From contig NZ_SRYM01000012.1 of the NCBI RefSeq assembly GCF_004793765.1, positions 1 to 64,000 on the forward strand: 64,000 nucleotides of DNA, given 5' to 3'. A program made the position numbers and the translations under genes. Source of the stretch: Parabacteroides distasonis (GTDB lineage Bacteria > Bacteroidota > Bacteroidia > Bacteroidales > Tannerellaceae). The stretch's first letter is position 1. The number at the start of each line of letters is the position of its first letter. Shown here one piece after another: positions 14,267 through 23,971 of this stretch. The notes under the pieces were generated by a model. The model was given only the letters and a program-made list of their open reading frames with translations, was not told the DNA's origin and did no database searches.

Positions 14267-17200
14267 ATAATCATTACCCTGCTTACGTTATTCTGGATAT
14301 TCTATGCGCTGCCGGGCATCTTGCTGAGAATCCCTTACATTCAAACCCAAGTCTCGGAAGTAGCCACGACCCAATTATCCAGCCACCTCGGTGTACCCGT
14401 AAAGATCGGTAATGTGGATATCGAATGGTTCAATCGTCTGGTACTGGAAGGGCTTTACCTGGAAGACCAAGACGGGAAAGTCATGTTCGAGGCGAACCAT
14501 GTGGCGGCGGGATTCGAGATCATGCCGTTACTGGAAGGGAAGTTCGTCTTTACGACGGTACGTTTGTTCGGCTTCTCCTTCAACCTACGAAAACATACGC
14601 CTAAAAGCCCTTTAAACCTGCAATTCGTCATCGACGCTTTCGCCAGCAAGGATTCGATAAAGAAAGAGAAGAATATCGATCTCCGTTTCAACTCCATCAT
14701 GATCCGAAGAGGTAATTTCAGCTATCATGTGGATAGCGAGAAAGAGACCCCGGGAAAGTTCAACGCCAAGCATATCGATATCAAGAACCTGAGCGCCAAG
14801 ATATCCCTCAAGGCTTTTAACAAGGACAGCGTGAACGCCCATATCAAGAAGATGAGTTTCGACGAGGCGTCCGGTTTCTCCTTGAATAAGTTATCGCTGA
14901 ACGTGGTCGGGAACCGGGATAGCGCTTTCGTACAGGACTTCAAGGTACGCTTGCCGCAGACAGACTTGAAGATCGGGCGTGCCCGGATCAATTTAAGCGA
15001 GATAGACAGCCTTCCCGCTCTCTTGAACAACGCTCCGATCGACTTGAATATAACACCTTCGCAAATCTGCCTGAAAGACTTATCCCCTTTCGTCCCGGTA
15101 TTCAAGAACTTCGCCGACACGATAGAGTTATCGGCCGAGGCAAACGGCTATATCAATAATTTCAACTTGAAACGCCTCACCTTGAAATATAGTGATAAGA
15201 TGTTGTTCGTAGGCCAAATGGAACTAAAAAACATCACCCATCCCGAGGAAACGTATCTTTTAGGGAAGGTGAATAAGATGTATATCACGACAGACGGTAT
15301 CTCCAGTCTGGCCAATAACTTCAATGAACACCCAAAGACTCTCCCGGCCCCGGTCGTCAAATTAGGAACGATCAATTTCACGGGCGAGATATCAGGCTTT
15401 TTTGATAACCTAGTCGCTTTCGGAAAACTATCGTCTTCCATCGGCTCCATACAGACAGACTTGATATTCGGTAGCAACAAGGATAAGAATATAGCCGCTT
15501 ACCTACGGGGACGCATCGCCTCCAGCAACTTGCGGCTCCATGAGTTATTCGGCGAGAATAATCCTTTCGGGGAGGCTCGCTTCGACATCAATATCGATAC
15601 CCGTAGACCTGTTGGCGGAAATTTCTCCGGAAATATCCAAGCGCAAGTCAAGGAGTTCGATTATAAAGCTTATAAATACAAGGATATAAATCTTTCCGGT
15701 AATTTCAAGAAGAATAGTTTCGATGGAACCATCCATGTAAACGATCCCAATGGCGAATTATACGCCCAAGGAATATTTCAGCACCAAGCACAAAACTCCT
15801 TGTTTAATTTCACCGCCCACCTCGATCATTTCCGGCCGGACCGATTGAACCTGACGGACAAATACGAGGCTCCGAATATCTCCTTGGCTTTAAACGCGGA
15901 TTTCACCGGAGATAATATCGACAATCTGGAAGGTAGCATCACGTTGGACAGCCTTTCTTTCGAGACCGCTCCCAGCAGCTTCTTCCTTAAGAAATTCGAG
16001 GTGGTTGCCTCGGGGCATAGCCTCGACCGGCAATTAACCATAACCTCCGATATCCTGAACGGGGAGGTCACAGGGTCTTATTCATTCAACACACTAGTCC
16101 CCAGCCTTATGAATACGTTCAAGGGATATGTGCCCGCCTTGATCAACACGACCCAGAAAAAACAAATCGTGAAGGAAAATAACTTCGCTCTCCTGTTAAC
16201 GATCGAGAATACGGAAGCGCTTTCTACGACGCTGAAATTACCGTTCACGATGGTGCAACCCGGACGGATCACAGGACATTATAATAATATCTATAATAAG
16301 TTCCGTATCGAGGCGTGGCTTCCGAAGTTCAATCTTGGGAAATCCATGTTCGAATCCGGCTACTTGGTCTGCGACAATCCGAACGATAAAGTGAACCTCC
16401 AATTAAAAACGATTAATTACAACGACAAGGGACTGCGTAATTACCTTGATCTCAAGGCAGACGCTAAAGACAACTTGGTGAATACCATGATTAGCTGGGC
16501 AAATAATAAAGAGCAGTTATTTAAGGCCGACCTCTCCGCCTCTACCCTTTTCGTCGAGGAGAAAAGCGAGAAAGAACCGGCCAAGTTACGTACGGAGGTC
16601 ACGTTGAATAAAAGCCCCCTCATTATTAAAGACACGCTCTGGACCATCAATCCAGCGAATATAACGATTCGTGAGGGCAAGATCGGCATCGAGCATTTCA
16701 GGGTAGATCACGATACCCAATATTTATCGATGGAAGGGACGATCTCGAAAGATCCGGCAGATACTTTATTGGTGGACTTGAAGCAAATAGAACTGAGTTA
16801 TGTCTTCGACGTATTGAATATCCCAGTCTTGCAATTCGGAGGTGAGGCTACCGGTAAGTTCTACGTGAATGATTTATTCAATAGCCGCATGCTAAACACG
16901 GATCTGGAAGTAAAGAATTTCTCATTCAACCAAACCCCCTTGGGTCGCCTCAATCTCTTCAGCGAATGGGACGACACGCAGAAAGGTATCCTTATGCTGG
17001 GAAGCATCTACAAGAACGACAGCACTTGGACGGATGTAAACGGCTATGTATTCCCAGTCGGTCCCAATGCGGGGCTATCCTTGTATTTCGATGCCAATGA
17101 TATCAATCTAGCCTTCTTGCAGCCCTTTGTCGATACGGTCGTAAAGAACTTGCAAGGCCGGGGATTCGGAAGCATACATTTGCATGGCCCCTTTAAGGAG

Positions 17201-18772
17201 CTGAATGTCGAGGGAGATGCCTATGTCATGGATGGAGGGGTAGGCGTTGATTTCTTGGATACTTATTATACCTTTTCCGATTCTGTCCACCTTGACTCTA
17301 CATCCGTCAATTTACGGAATATCACAGTCAAGGATCAATTTGACAACACCGGAAAAGTCAGCCTTAAATTCAACCATTTGCATTTCCGGGATTATAGCTT
17401 CCTCGTAAACGTGCAGGGTAATAATATGTTGATGTATAACGCCAACCAGAAAAAGAATCCGCTGATCTATGGAACGGTATTCGCCAGCGGAACGGCGCAA
17501 ATCAAGGGCAACGATAAGTTGATCGATTTTGATATCAATATGAAAAGCGAACCAAAGACTGCCATTTATCTGGACTTCATGAATAACAACTCGGCTACGG
17601 ACTACGACTTTATCACCTTCGTCGATAAAAGCAAGTTGGCCGCTAACGTAGATTCCACGACTACGCATCCATTGCATATCACCCATGGAACAGATGAGGG
17701 GGCCGAACTACGGATGAACTTCCTCCTTGACATTACTCCTGACGCCAATATAGAGCTGATCATGGACCCGGTAGCAGGAGATCGCATCAAAGGGAACGCT
17801 AACGGAAGCCTGCAAATACAATATGGTACCAAGAGCGACCTCCGCATGTATGGCGACGTGAACATCCTACAAGGAAACTACAACTTTAGCTTACAGCAAA
17901 TCATCCATAAGGACTTTAAGATCAGAGATGGCAGTACGATTAATTTCCGCGGCGATCCCTTCAAAGCCAACATGGACATCGACGCAATCTACAATCTGAC
18001 CGCAAATATCGGAGACTTAGACCGGAGCCTCTTACTGGAAAGCTCTCGGACAAACATACCTGTCAACTGCGTCTTGAACCTTGAAGGCGCATTGCGCAGT
18101 CCGTCTATCTCCTTCGACTTGGAATTTCCAAACTCCAACGAGGAGTTAGAGCGTCAAGTCAGGTCGTTCATAGACACAGAGGACATGATGACCCGGCAAA
18201 TCGTTTATTTGCTGGTGTTAAATAAATTCTACACGCCTGAATATGCCCAAACGACTTATACGTCCAACGAGTTGAACACCGTGGCCTCATCCGCTATCTC
18301 AGCGCAATTATCCAATCTGCTAGGCAGTTTCACGGACAAAGTGCAAATAGGGACAAACATACGAGCGGGACAAGACGGTTTCAAGGAAGACACGGAATAC
18401 GAGATGATATTATCCAGCCAGTTGTTAAACAACCGCTTATTGATCAATGGTAATTTCGGCATGAGAAATACAGTCAACACAGGAAAAAATAACACCTTTA
18501 TCGGAGAGTTCGACCTAGAATATAAGTTGACCCCTTCCGGTGAGATCCGGCTAAAGGCTTATAACCATGCCAGAGATATGTATTTCGGCCTGAAGCAAGC
18601 GTTAACCATACAAGGCGTAGGAATCATGTACCGGAAAGACTTCACGAACTTCTCTGAGATTTTCAGGAGAAGAAAGAGATCTCTTTTGCCCTTGATCCCC
18701 AAAGACTCTACGAATGTCCCTCCCGCAGTCAAAGACTCAACAAATCTCTCACTGCCGACTGATAAGAAGTAA
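14267..18772 (+). CDS. TamB-like translocation/assembly module protein (start uncertain)
   Basis: About 1,500 residues, recognised as a TamB (DUF490) protein: a long periplasmic beta-groove tethered to the inner membrane, believed to move phospholipid or help outer-membrane protein assembly. A membrane anchor (ITLLTLFWIFYALPGILL) is encoded upstream of the first standard start (TTG, 14321), but no ATG, GTG or TTG occurs in frame between the stop at 14231 and 14321. AGAGGA at 14252-14257 suggests initiation at ATA 14267, ATC 14270 or ATT 14273. The long middle is repetitive beta structure; the C-terminal DUF490 domain covers roughly the last 400 residues (GDVNILQGNY, FKANMDIDAIYNL). The 3' end overlaps the convergent dus gene by 44 nt. 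Confidence 0.88.
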   Translation: MIITLLTLFWIFYALPGILLRIPYIQTQVSEVATTQLSSHLGVPVKIGNVDIEWFNRLVLEGLYLEDQDGKVMFEANHVAAGFEIMPLLEGKFVFTTVRLFGFSFNLRKHTPKSPLNLQFVIDAFASKDSIKKEKNIDLRFNSIMIRRGNFSYHVDSEKETPGKFNAKHIDIKNLSAKISLKAFNKDSVNAHIKKMSFDEASGFSLNKLSLNVVGNRDSAFVQDFKVRLPQTDLKIGRARINLSEIDSLPALLNNAPIDLNITPSQICLKDLSPFVPVFKNFADTIELSAEANGYINNFNLKRLTLKYSDKMLFVGQMELKNITHPEETYLLGKVNKMYITTDGISSLANNFNEHPKTLPAPVVKLGTINFTGEISGFFDNLVAFGKLSSSIGSIQTDLIFGSNKDKNIAAYLRGRIASSNLRLHELFGENNPFGEARFDINIDTRRPVGGNFSGNIQAQVKEFDYKAYKYKDINLSGNFKKNSFDGTIHVNDPNGELYAQGIFQHQAQNSLFNFTAHLDHFRPDRLNLTDKYEAPNISLALNADFTGDNIDNLEGSITLDSLSFETAPSSFFLKKFEVVASGHSLDRQLTITSDILNGEVTGSYSFNTLVPSLMNTFKGYVPALINTTQKKQIVKENNFALLLTIENTEALSTTLKLPFTMVQPGRITGHYNNIYNKFRIEAWLPKFNLGKSMFESGYLVCDNPNDKVNLQLKTINYNDKGLRNYLDLKADAKDNLVNTMISWANNKEQLFKADLSASTLFVEEKSEKEPAKLRTEVTLNKSPLIIKDTLWTINPANITIREGKIGIEHFRVDHDTQYLSMEGTISKDPADTLLVDLKQIELSYVFDVLNIPVLQFGGEATGKFYVNDLFNSRMLNTDLEVKNFSFNQTPLGRLNLFSEWDDTQKGILMLGSIYKNDSTWTDVNGYVFPVGPNAGLSLYFDANDINLAFLQPFVDTVVKNLQGRGFGSIHLHGPFKELNVEGDAYVMDGGVGVDFLDTYYTFSDSVHLDSTSVNLRNITVKDQFDNTGKVSLKFNHLHFRDYSFLVNVQGNNMLMYNANQKKNPLIYGTVFASGTAQIKGNDKLIDFDINMKSEPKTAIYLDFMNNNSATDYDFITFVDKSKLAANVDSTTTHPLHITHGTDEGAELRMNFLLDITPDANIELIMDPVAGDRIKGNANGSLQIQYGTKSDLRMYGDVNILQGNYNFSLQQIIHKDFKIRDGSTINFRGDPFKANMDIDAIYNLTANIGDLDRSLLLESSRTNIPVNCVLNLEGALRSPSISFDLEFPNSNEELERQVRSFIDTEDMMTRQIVYLLVLNKFYTPEYAQTTYTSNELNTVASSAISAQLSNLLGSFTDKVQIGTNIRAGQDGFKEDTEYEMILSSQLLNNRLLINGNFGMRNTVNTGKNNTFIGEFDLEYKLTPSGEIRLKAYNHARDMYFGLKQALTIQGVGIMYRKDFTNFSEIFRRRKRSLLPLIPKDSTNVPPAVKDSTNLSLPTDKK

Positions 18773-19661
18773 GGGAAGTACTTTTCGATACTTTCTTGCG
18801 AAGCCTTTTATCGGCCCCAGGCAAAAGATAATCCCAGATTGTCTTCATTTTAGATAGTAGCTGATGCTCGCCGCCTTCCAGCCGGGCAGCATATTCATCC
18901 ATCAACGACTCATGGAACAAGGCTAGTTTATCCCGCCTCTCATTCACGGTCAAGACTTGTCCGGATACAAACTCCGCAGCCAGCCAAGGAGAGGCCAATA
19001 ACCCTCGTCCCAGCATGATCCCGGCAAGCCCCGGAAAACGCTCCTTTATTCCTTGGATATCTTCCGGACCGACTAAATCCCCATTATAATATAAAGGATG
19101 TTCACATTCCTCATAAAAACGGGAGAATCCCTCCCAATCGACGGCCCCTTTATATTGCTGTACCCCTAACCGGGGATGCAAGGTTATATGCTTCAAAGGC
19201 AACTTATTTAATATGGAAAGAAGCGCGAATGACTCGGCCGCACACTCCCATCCCAAGCGCATTTTCACAGAAAAAGAAATATCCGGAAACTCCTCGATCG
19301 TACGTAATAAAGACTCGGCCTCTTCCTTGTACCGCAAAAGTCCCGAACCCCTATGGACACGAACCTGCATAGGGAAAGGACATCCTAAATTAATATCCGC
19401 TTCCCGATATCCATTCTCTTGGAATAAACGTACGATCGACCGAAACTCGTCCGGTGAGGAAGCGATCAATTGCGGTATGACATGTACCTGCCGATTTCTA
19501 TCGCAAGCGATATCTTTCAAGTCCTTATTCCGGAAACCACCTTTCTCTATCCTTACAAAAGGGGTATAATAGGTAGCTACGCCCCCGAATATGCGGGCAT
19601 GCGCCTCCCTATAAACCGAATCCGTATATCCTTGCAAAGGAGCGAAATGAATAACAGCCAT
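18729..19661 (-). CDS. tRNA-dihydrouridine synthase family protein
   Basis: A 310-residue FMN-dependent TIM-barrel enzyme reducing uridines in the D-loop of tRNA. Visible are APLQGYTDSVYR at the N-terminus, INLGCPFPMQVRVHRGSGLL (catalytic Cys in NLGCPFP), VKMRLGW, and LGRGLLASPWL. Which uridine it modifies is not clear; the sequence fits the DusB/DusC-like branch of Bacteroidetes. It follows lipB by 1 nt in the same direction and overlaps the TamB-like gene tail to tail. Confidence 0.92.
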   Translation of the reverse strand: MAVIHFAPLQGYTDSVYREAHARIFGGVATYYTPFVRIEKGGFRNKDLKDIACDRNRQVHVIPQLIASSPDEFRSIVRLFQENGYREADINLGCPFPMQVRVHRGSGLLRYKEEAESLLRTIEEFPDISFSVKMRLGWECAAESFALLSILNKLPLKHITLHPRLGVQQYKGAVDWEGFSRFYEECEHPLYYNGDLVGPEDIQGIKERFPGLAGIMLGRGLLASPWLAAEFVSGQVLTVNERRDKLALFHESLMDEYAARLEGGEHQLLSKMKTIWDYLLPGADKRLRKKVSKSTSLTSYQSAVRDLLSL

Positions 19662-19662
19662 A

Positions 19663-20328
19663 TCAAGCGAAAATTTCCAAGAAAATCGATCTCAACTGAC
19701 TTTTCGCCAACTCAAAGTCTTGACCCTCCCCCAACTCCATAGCCAAGGAAGTAACGCCTTTATCCGTAAAGCCACAAGGATTGATCAATGAGAAGTAACT
19801 CAGATCCGTATTTATATTCAAAGCGAAACCATGCATCGTAACAAACCGGCTGCTCTTCACGCCAATCGCACAAATCTTACGGGCACGTCCCGGTACCTCA
19901 GGATCTAGCCATACGCCCGTCGCCCCTTCCAAACGTGCCCCTTTCAAGTCGTAAAGCGACAGGAAACGGATGATCGTCTCTTCCAGCATATAGATATATT
20001 GTTTCAATCCCAGATTCCAATATTCGAGATCAAAGACAGGGTAACCGGTAATCTGTCCCGGTCCGTGATACGTTATATCCCCCCCTCTGTTTATGTGGTA
20101 AAACGAGACCCCCCGTTCCCGTAAAGTTTCCTCGGGAATAAGCAAATTGGAGTCTTTGCCACTTTTACCGATCGTCAAAACCGGTAAATGCTCGCAAAAG
20201 AATAATTGATTATCCTCTTTCTTTCCCGCAGCCTTCGCATCCAATAAGGCCTCAAAAGCGGCTATCTGATATTCTAACGCATCGGCATAAGCGATTCGTC
20301 CCAAGTCGTGATAACGGAAGCTCTCCAT
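19663..20328 (-). CDS. lipB: Octanoyltransferase LipB
   Basis: A 221-residue lipoyl(octanoyl) transferase moving octanoate from acyl-carrier protein to lipoyl domains. The acyl-enzyme Cys is in [13 protein letters not shown] and the Lys follows in the same segment; [11 protein letters not shown] and MHGFALNIN are family hallmarks. Its start overlaps the end of mtgA by 55 nt, which implies translational coupling; MESFRYHD is the only sensible start. Confidence 0.95.
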   Translation of the reverse strand: MESFRYHDLGRIAYADALEYQIAAFEALLDAKAAGKKEDNQLFFCEHLPVLTIGKSGKDSNLLIPEETLRERGVSFYHINRGGDITYHGPGQITGYPVFDLEYWNLGLKQYIYMLEETIIRFLSLYDLKGARLEGATGVWLDPEVPGRARKICAIGVKSSRFVTMHGFALNINTDLSYFSLINPCGFTDKGVTSLAMELGEGQDFELAKSQLRSIFLEIFA

Positions 20329-21074
20329 TTCTTTCTTTTTTTAACCTTTCCGGTACCCGGATCAATTTGTCCGGCACCATATCCCATTTCTACTTTTATT
20401 AGTTTTCCCATTAAGGAAATTATTTTCGCTTGTCGTTCCAGCATATAAGGCGACGGTTTAGCGGAATTAAATTTCCGGGGATTTGGAAGCGTAGCCGCAA
20501 TCAAGGCAGCCTCGTTTTTGGTCAATTGGTACGCATGCTTACCGAAATGAGCCTCCGCTACCGCCTCCGCACCATAGATACCCTCCCCCATCTCTATCGA
20601 GTTCAGATAGACTTCCATAATACGTTCCTTCCCCCACATCCATTCGATCAAGAAGGTAAAATAGACCTCGATACCTTTCCGTAAATAACTTTTCCCCGGC
20701 CAAAGAAATACATTCTTGGCGGTCTGCTGAGAAATCGTGCTGGCACCTCTCACTCTTTTGCCTTTCTCAGCCTCGGCCCGTGCCTTTTGAATTTGCTCTA
20801 TATCAAAACCATTATGCTCCATAAACAAGTTATCTTCCGACGCTATGACCGCTTGCACCAAAGGCTGGGCGATCTTGGATATAGGAACCCACGTATGATC
20901 GAGTTTCATTTTCTTCCCATCCTGATGCTGCTCATACATACGAATAAACATCAATGGCGTATAATATACGGGTACAAATTTATATACCACTACCGCTAAT
21001 ATACTGGAGACAAACAGGAAGATCAACAGATTCCTGCACCAGATCCATATCCGTTTTACCAGAGGTGTTACCAT
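20274..21074 (-). CDS. mtgA: Monofunctional peptidoglycan transglycosylase MtgA
   Basis: A 266-residue membrane-anchored GT51 enzyme polymerising lipid II into glycan strands, without a transpeptidase domain. A single N-terminal membrane segment ([17 protein letters not shown]) precedes the GT51 domain: catalytic Glu in [12 protein letters not shown], then [12 protein letters not shown] and [18 protein letters not shown] (seen as LNSIEMG and GIYGAE). The C-terminal tail is basic ([11 protein letters not shown]). First gene of the mtgA-lipB-dus group; a -7 box CAAAGGTA (21094-21101, minus-strand TACCTTTG) is upstream. Confidence 0.95.
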   Translation of the reverse strand: MVTPLVKRIWIWCRNLLIFLFVSSILAVVVYKFVPVYYTPLMFIRMYEQHQDGKKMKLDHTWVPISKIAQPLVQAVIASEDNLFMEHNGFDIEQIQKARAEAEKGKRVRGASTISQQTAKNVFLWPGKSYLRKGIEVYFTFLIEWMWGKERIMEVYLNSIEMGEGIYGAEAVAEAHFGKHAYQLTKNEAALIAATLPNPRKFNSAKPSPYMLERQAKIISLMGKLIKVEMGYGAGQIDPGTGKVKKRKKWRASVITTWDESLMPMR

Positions 21075-21093
21075 ATTCTTCTATTTGGAGAGA

Positions 21094-21101
21094 CAAAGGT
21101 A
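21094..21101 (-). promoter_or_regulatory. Promoter (-7 box) for mtgA-lipB-dus
   Basis: Minus-strand TACCTTTG, a perfect TAnnTTTG match, 20 nt before the mtgA start. Confidence 0.55.
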
Positions 21102-21154
21102 AAGAATATTTCAGTTTCCGATAGATTGAAACTTATAATTTACAGAAAAAGCAC

Positions 21155-21162
21155 TATCTTTG
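21155..21162 (+). promoter_or_regulatory. Promoter (-7 box) for acyl-CoA ligase
   Basis: TATCTTTG, a perfect TAnnTTTG match, 52 nt before the ATG at 21215. Confidence 0.55.
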
Positions 21163-21214
21163 GTTTTTGACAACTTTCCACCTTGTCATATGGTTATTTG
21201 ATAAATAAATTAGT

Positions 21215-22873
21215 ATGGAGAATCGTTTTTTAGGACTCATAGAGAATAGCATCAAGGAGCATTGGGATCTCCCAGCGTTCTCAGATTATAATGGACAAAC
21301 CTTCCATTATAAAGATGTAGCTCGTCGAATCGAGAAATTTCATATTATCCTAGAGCATGCCGGCATTAAAAAGGGGGATAAGGTGGCTTTAGTTGGACGG
21401 AATTCCTCCAACTGGGCGATCTGTTTCTTTGGGATCTTGGCTTATGGAGCCGTAGCTGTGCCTATCCTGCATGAATTCAAACCGGATAATATACATCATA
21501 TCGTAAATCATTCCGAGGCAAAGGCAGTCCTTGCCGCTTCCAGCAATTGGGAGAATATGAATGAACGCATGATGCCTGACGTGAAACTGTTCATGATGCT
21601 GGATAATTTCTCGATCATTCACAGCAAAAACAAAGAAGCCCGGGTAGTAAGAGACCGGATCAATGAATATTTCGGTAAAAAGTACCCTCGTTCATTCACA
21701 TCGAACGACGTTCGGTATCATGTGGAAAAGCCGGAAGAATTAGCGGTACTTAATTACACTTCCGGAACCACCAGTTTCTCGAAAGGAGTTATGATCCCCT
21801 TCCGGAGCTTATGGAGTAATACCCAATTCGCTTACGATAATTTACCGTTCATCCATCCGGGTGATAATATCGTATGTATGCTTCCGATGGCTCATATGTA
21901 CGGGTTAGCATTCGAGGTGTTGAATTCCGTAAATAAAGGCTGTCATGTACACTTCCTCACACGTACCCCCAGCCCGAAAATCATAGCGGAAGCTTTCACG
22001 ACAATCAAGCCGGCGTTGATCCTAGCCGTACCTCTGATTATCGAGAAAATCATCAAAAACAAGGTATTCCCTGAACTTGAGAAACCTTTGATTAAATTGC
22101 TCTTGAAAGTCCCCTATATAGATCAGAAAGTACTGGATACCATTTCCGCTAAGTTAACAGCATCTTTTGGTGGGAACTTCGGGGAGATCGTTATCGGAGG
22201 AGCTGCCATAAATAAAGAAGTGGAGACGTTTCTTCATTCCATCCATTTCCGCTATACCGTAGGCTACGGGATGACCGAATGTGGGCCACTAGTCTCCTAT
22301 GCGCAATGGGATAAATTTAAACCCGGCTCCGTAGGACGTATCGTCGACCGTATGGAAGTCCGCATCGATTCAGAAGACCCAGAAAACAAGGTGGGAGAAA
22401 TATTGGTGAAGGGTATGAACATGATGCTCGGTTATTACAAGAATCCGGAGGCTACAAAAGCCATTATGATGCCTGACGGATGGATGCGTACCGGCGATCT
22501 GGGAACCCTCGATAAAGATGGATTTTTATATATCCGCGGCCGTAGTAAAACCATGATCCTAGGTCCCAGCGGACAAAATATCTATCCGGAAGAGATCGAG
22601 GATCGCTTGAACAATATGCTATATGTAGCGGAATCGCTCATCATCTCCCAAGGAGGTAAACTAGTCGCCCTCATCTATCCCGATTGGGAACAAGTTGATA
22701 AGGCTGGTATACAACATTCTGAAATCGAGAAGTTAATGCAGACCAACATTGACCAAGTAAACGAGAAGATGCCGAATTACAGTAAAATCACTTGCTTCAA
22801 GCTATATCAAGAAGAATTCGAGAAAACACCTAAAAGAAGCATCAAGAGATATTTATACCAACCGGCCGAATAA
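21215..22873 (+). CDS. AMP-binding long-chain acyl-CoA ligase
   Basis: A 552-residue ANL-superfamily enzyme activating fatty acids via acyl-AMP. The P-loop-like motif is LNYTSGTTSFSKGV; also GYGMTECGP, the WMRTGDLG motif and the C-terminal Lys region KTPKRSIKRYLY. Long-chain acyl-CoA synthetase (FadD15-like) is the closest description, although chain length cannot be judged. Divergent from mtgA. The reading frame stays open for a further 62 codons after the TAA. Confidence 0.92.
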   Translation: MENRFLGLIENSIKEHWDLPAFSDYNGQTFHYKDVARRIEKFHIILEHAGIKKGDKVALVGRNSSNWAICFFGILAYGAVAVPILHEFKPDNIHHIVNHSEAKAVLAASSNWENMNERMMPDVKLFMMLDNFSIIHSKNKEARVVRDRINEYFGKKYPRSFTSNDVRYHVEKPEELAVLNYTSGTTSFSKGVMIPFRSLWSNTQFAYDNLPFIHPGDNIVCMLPMAHMYGLAFEVLNSVNKGCHVHFLTRTPSPKIIAEAFTTIKPALILAVPLIIEKIIKNKVFPELEKPLIKLLLKVPYIDQKVLDTISAKLTASFGGNFGEIVIGGAAINKEVETFLHSIHFRYTVGYGMTECGPLVSYAQWDKFKPGSVGRIVDRMEVRIDSEDPENKVGEILVKGMNMMLGYYKNPEATKAIMMPDGWMRTGDLGTLDKDGFLYIRGRSKTMILGPSGQNIYPEEIEDRLNNMLYVAESLIISQGGKLVALIYPDWEQVDKAGIQHSEIEKLMQTNIDQVNEKMPNYSKITCFKLYQEEFEKTPKRSIKRYLYQPAE

Positions 22874-23069
22874 AAACAGAGAAAACGCATATTACCTATC
22901 ACATACAATATCACATGGTACGAACAAAAAACGATAATCGTATTGGTCGATAATTTCGGGATCGCCAGAATAGATAGCGTAGACGAAGACATGGAACGAT
23001 TTCTAGGAAAGCAAAATAAACCTTTCTCGATCTGCTTTTGTTTTCTTACCACATTTTAATCAATTAAAG

Positions 23070-23927
23070 ATGAATAAGGAACAACAAAAAAGAGTAGCCG
23101 CCATTCATGATCTATCGGGATTCGGCAAATGTTCATTGACAGTTGCCCTTCCGATCCTCTCGGCGGCAGGAATAGAGACAAGTGCCTTACCTACGGCCAT
23201 ACTTTCTACACACACAGGAGGAATCCTCGGTTATACATATAGAGACTTGACGGAAGACATGCGTCCGTTCATGAAGCATTGGAAAGATTTGGATATCCGT
23301 TTCAACGCTGTCTACAGCGGTTTTCTCGGATCTTTCGAGCAACTGGATATCGTAAAAGAGTTCTTCTCCCTTTTCAAGCGAGAAGATAACCGGATTCTAG
23401 TCGATCCTGTCATGGGCGATAACGGAGAACTATACAAGATATTCACCCCTAAATTCGCCAAAGGAATGAGATCCCTTTGCGAAAGAGCGGATATTATCGT
23501 ACCGAATCTAACGGAAGCCGCATTATTACTAGGCGAACCCTACCAAGCAGGTCCCTATACCAAAGCTTATATCGATGGTATTTTACATAAACTAAATCAG
23601 CTAGGCCCTAAGCAAGTTGTTTTGACCGGTATCTATTTCGACGAGAAAGAACTGGGAGCCGCCACTTTTGATGCGGAACGAAATACAACAGAGTATGTTT
23701 TAACAGAGAAAATACCCGGTTATTATCATGGTACGGGAGATGTTTTCGCAAGTACTTTACTCTCCGGTTTGTTAAATAATTTCAACTTAGAGAGATCTGC
23801 GGAAATAGCCGTTCGCTTCACGACAGATAGTATTCTTCGAACATTCAAGGCGCAAACGGATTATCGCTTTGGCGTAAACTTCGAACAATCCATTCCTGAT
23901 TTACTAAAAGAACTGAAACTGATATAA
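23070..23927 (+). CDS. Pyridoxal/pyridoxamine kinase (PdxY-like)
   Basis: A 285-residue ribokinase-fold kinase phosphorylating pyridoxal (and possibly pyridoxamine) for PLP salvage. Motifs are HDLSGFGKCSL at the N-terminus, LVDPVMGDNG in the middle and the anion-hole/catalytic Asp segment HGTGDVFASTLL near the C-terminus. The length fits PdxY. It precedes panE by 44 nt, so two cofactor genes are neighbours. Confidence 0.92.
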   Translation: MNKEQQKRVAAIHDLSGFGKCSLTVALPILSAAGIETSALPTAILSTHTGGILGYTYRDLTEDMRPFMKHWKDLDIRFNAVYSGFLGSFEQLDIVKEFFSLFKREDNRILVDPVMGDNGELYKIFTPKFAKGMRSLCERADIIVPNLTEAALLLGEPYQAGPYTKAYIDGILHKLNQLGPKQVVLTGIYFDEKELGAATFDAERNTTEYVLTEKIPGYYHGTGDVFASTLLSGLLNNFNLERSAEIAVRFTTDSILRTFKAQTDYRFGVNFEQSIPDLLKELKLI

Positions 23928-23971
23928 ATGAGAGCCTTTTTTTCTCATATTTGCAAATAAAAGGAATATAT

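Noticed and set aside
22807-23052. 81-codon minus-strand frame between ligase and pyridoxal kinase
   Set aside because: Partly antisense to the ligase, no ribosome binding site and no recognisable motif.
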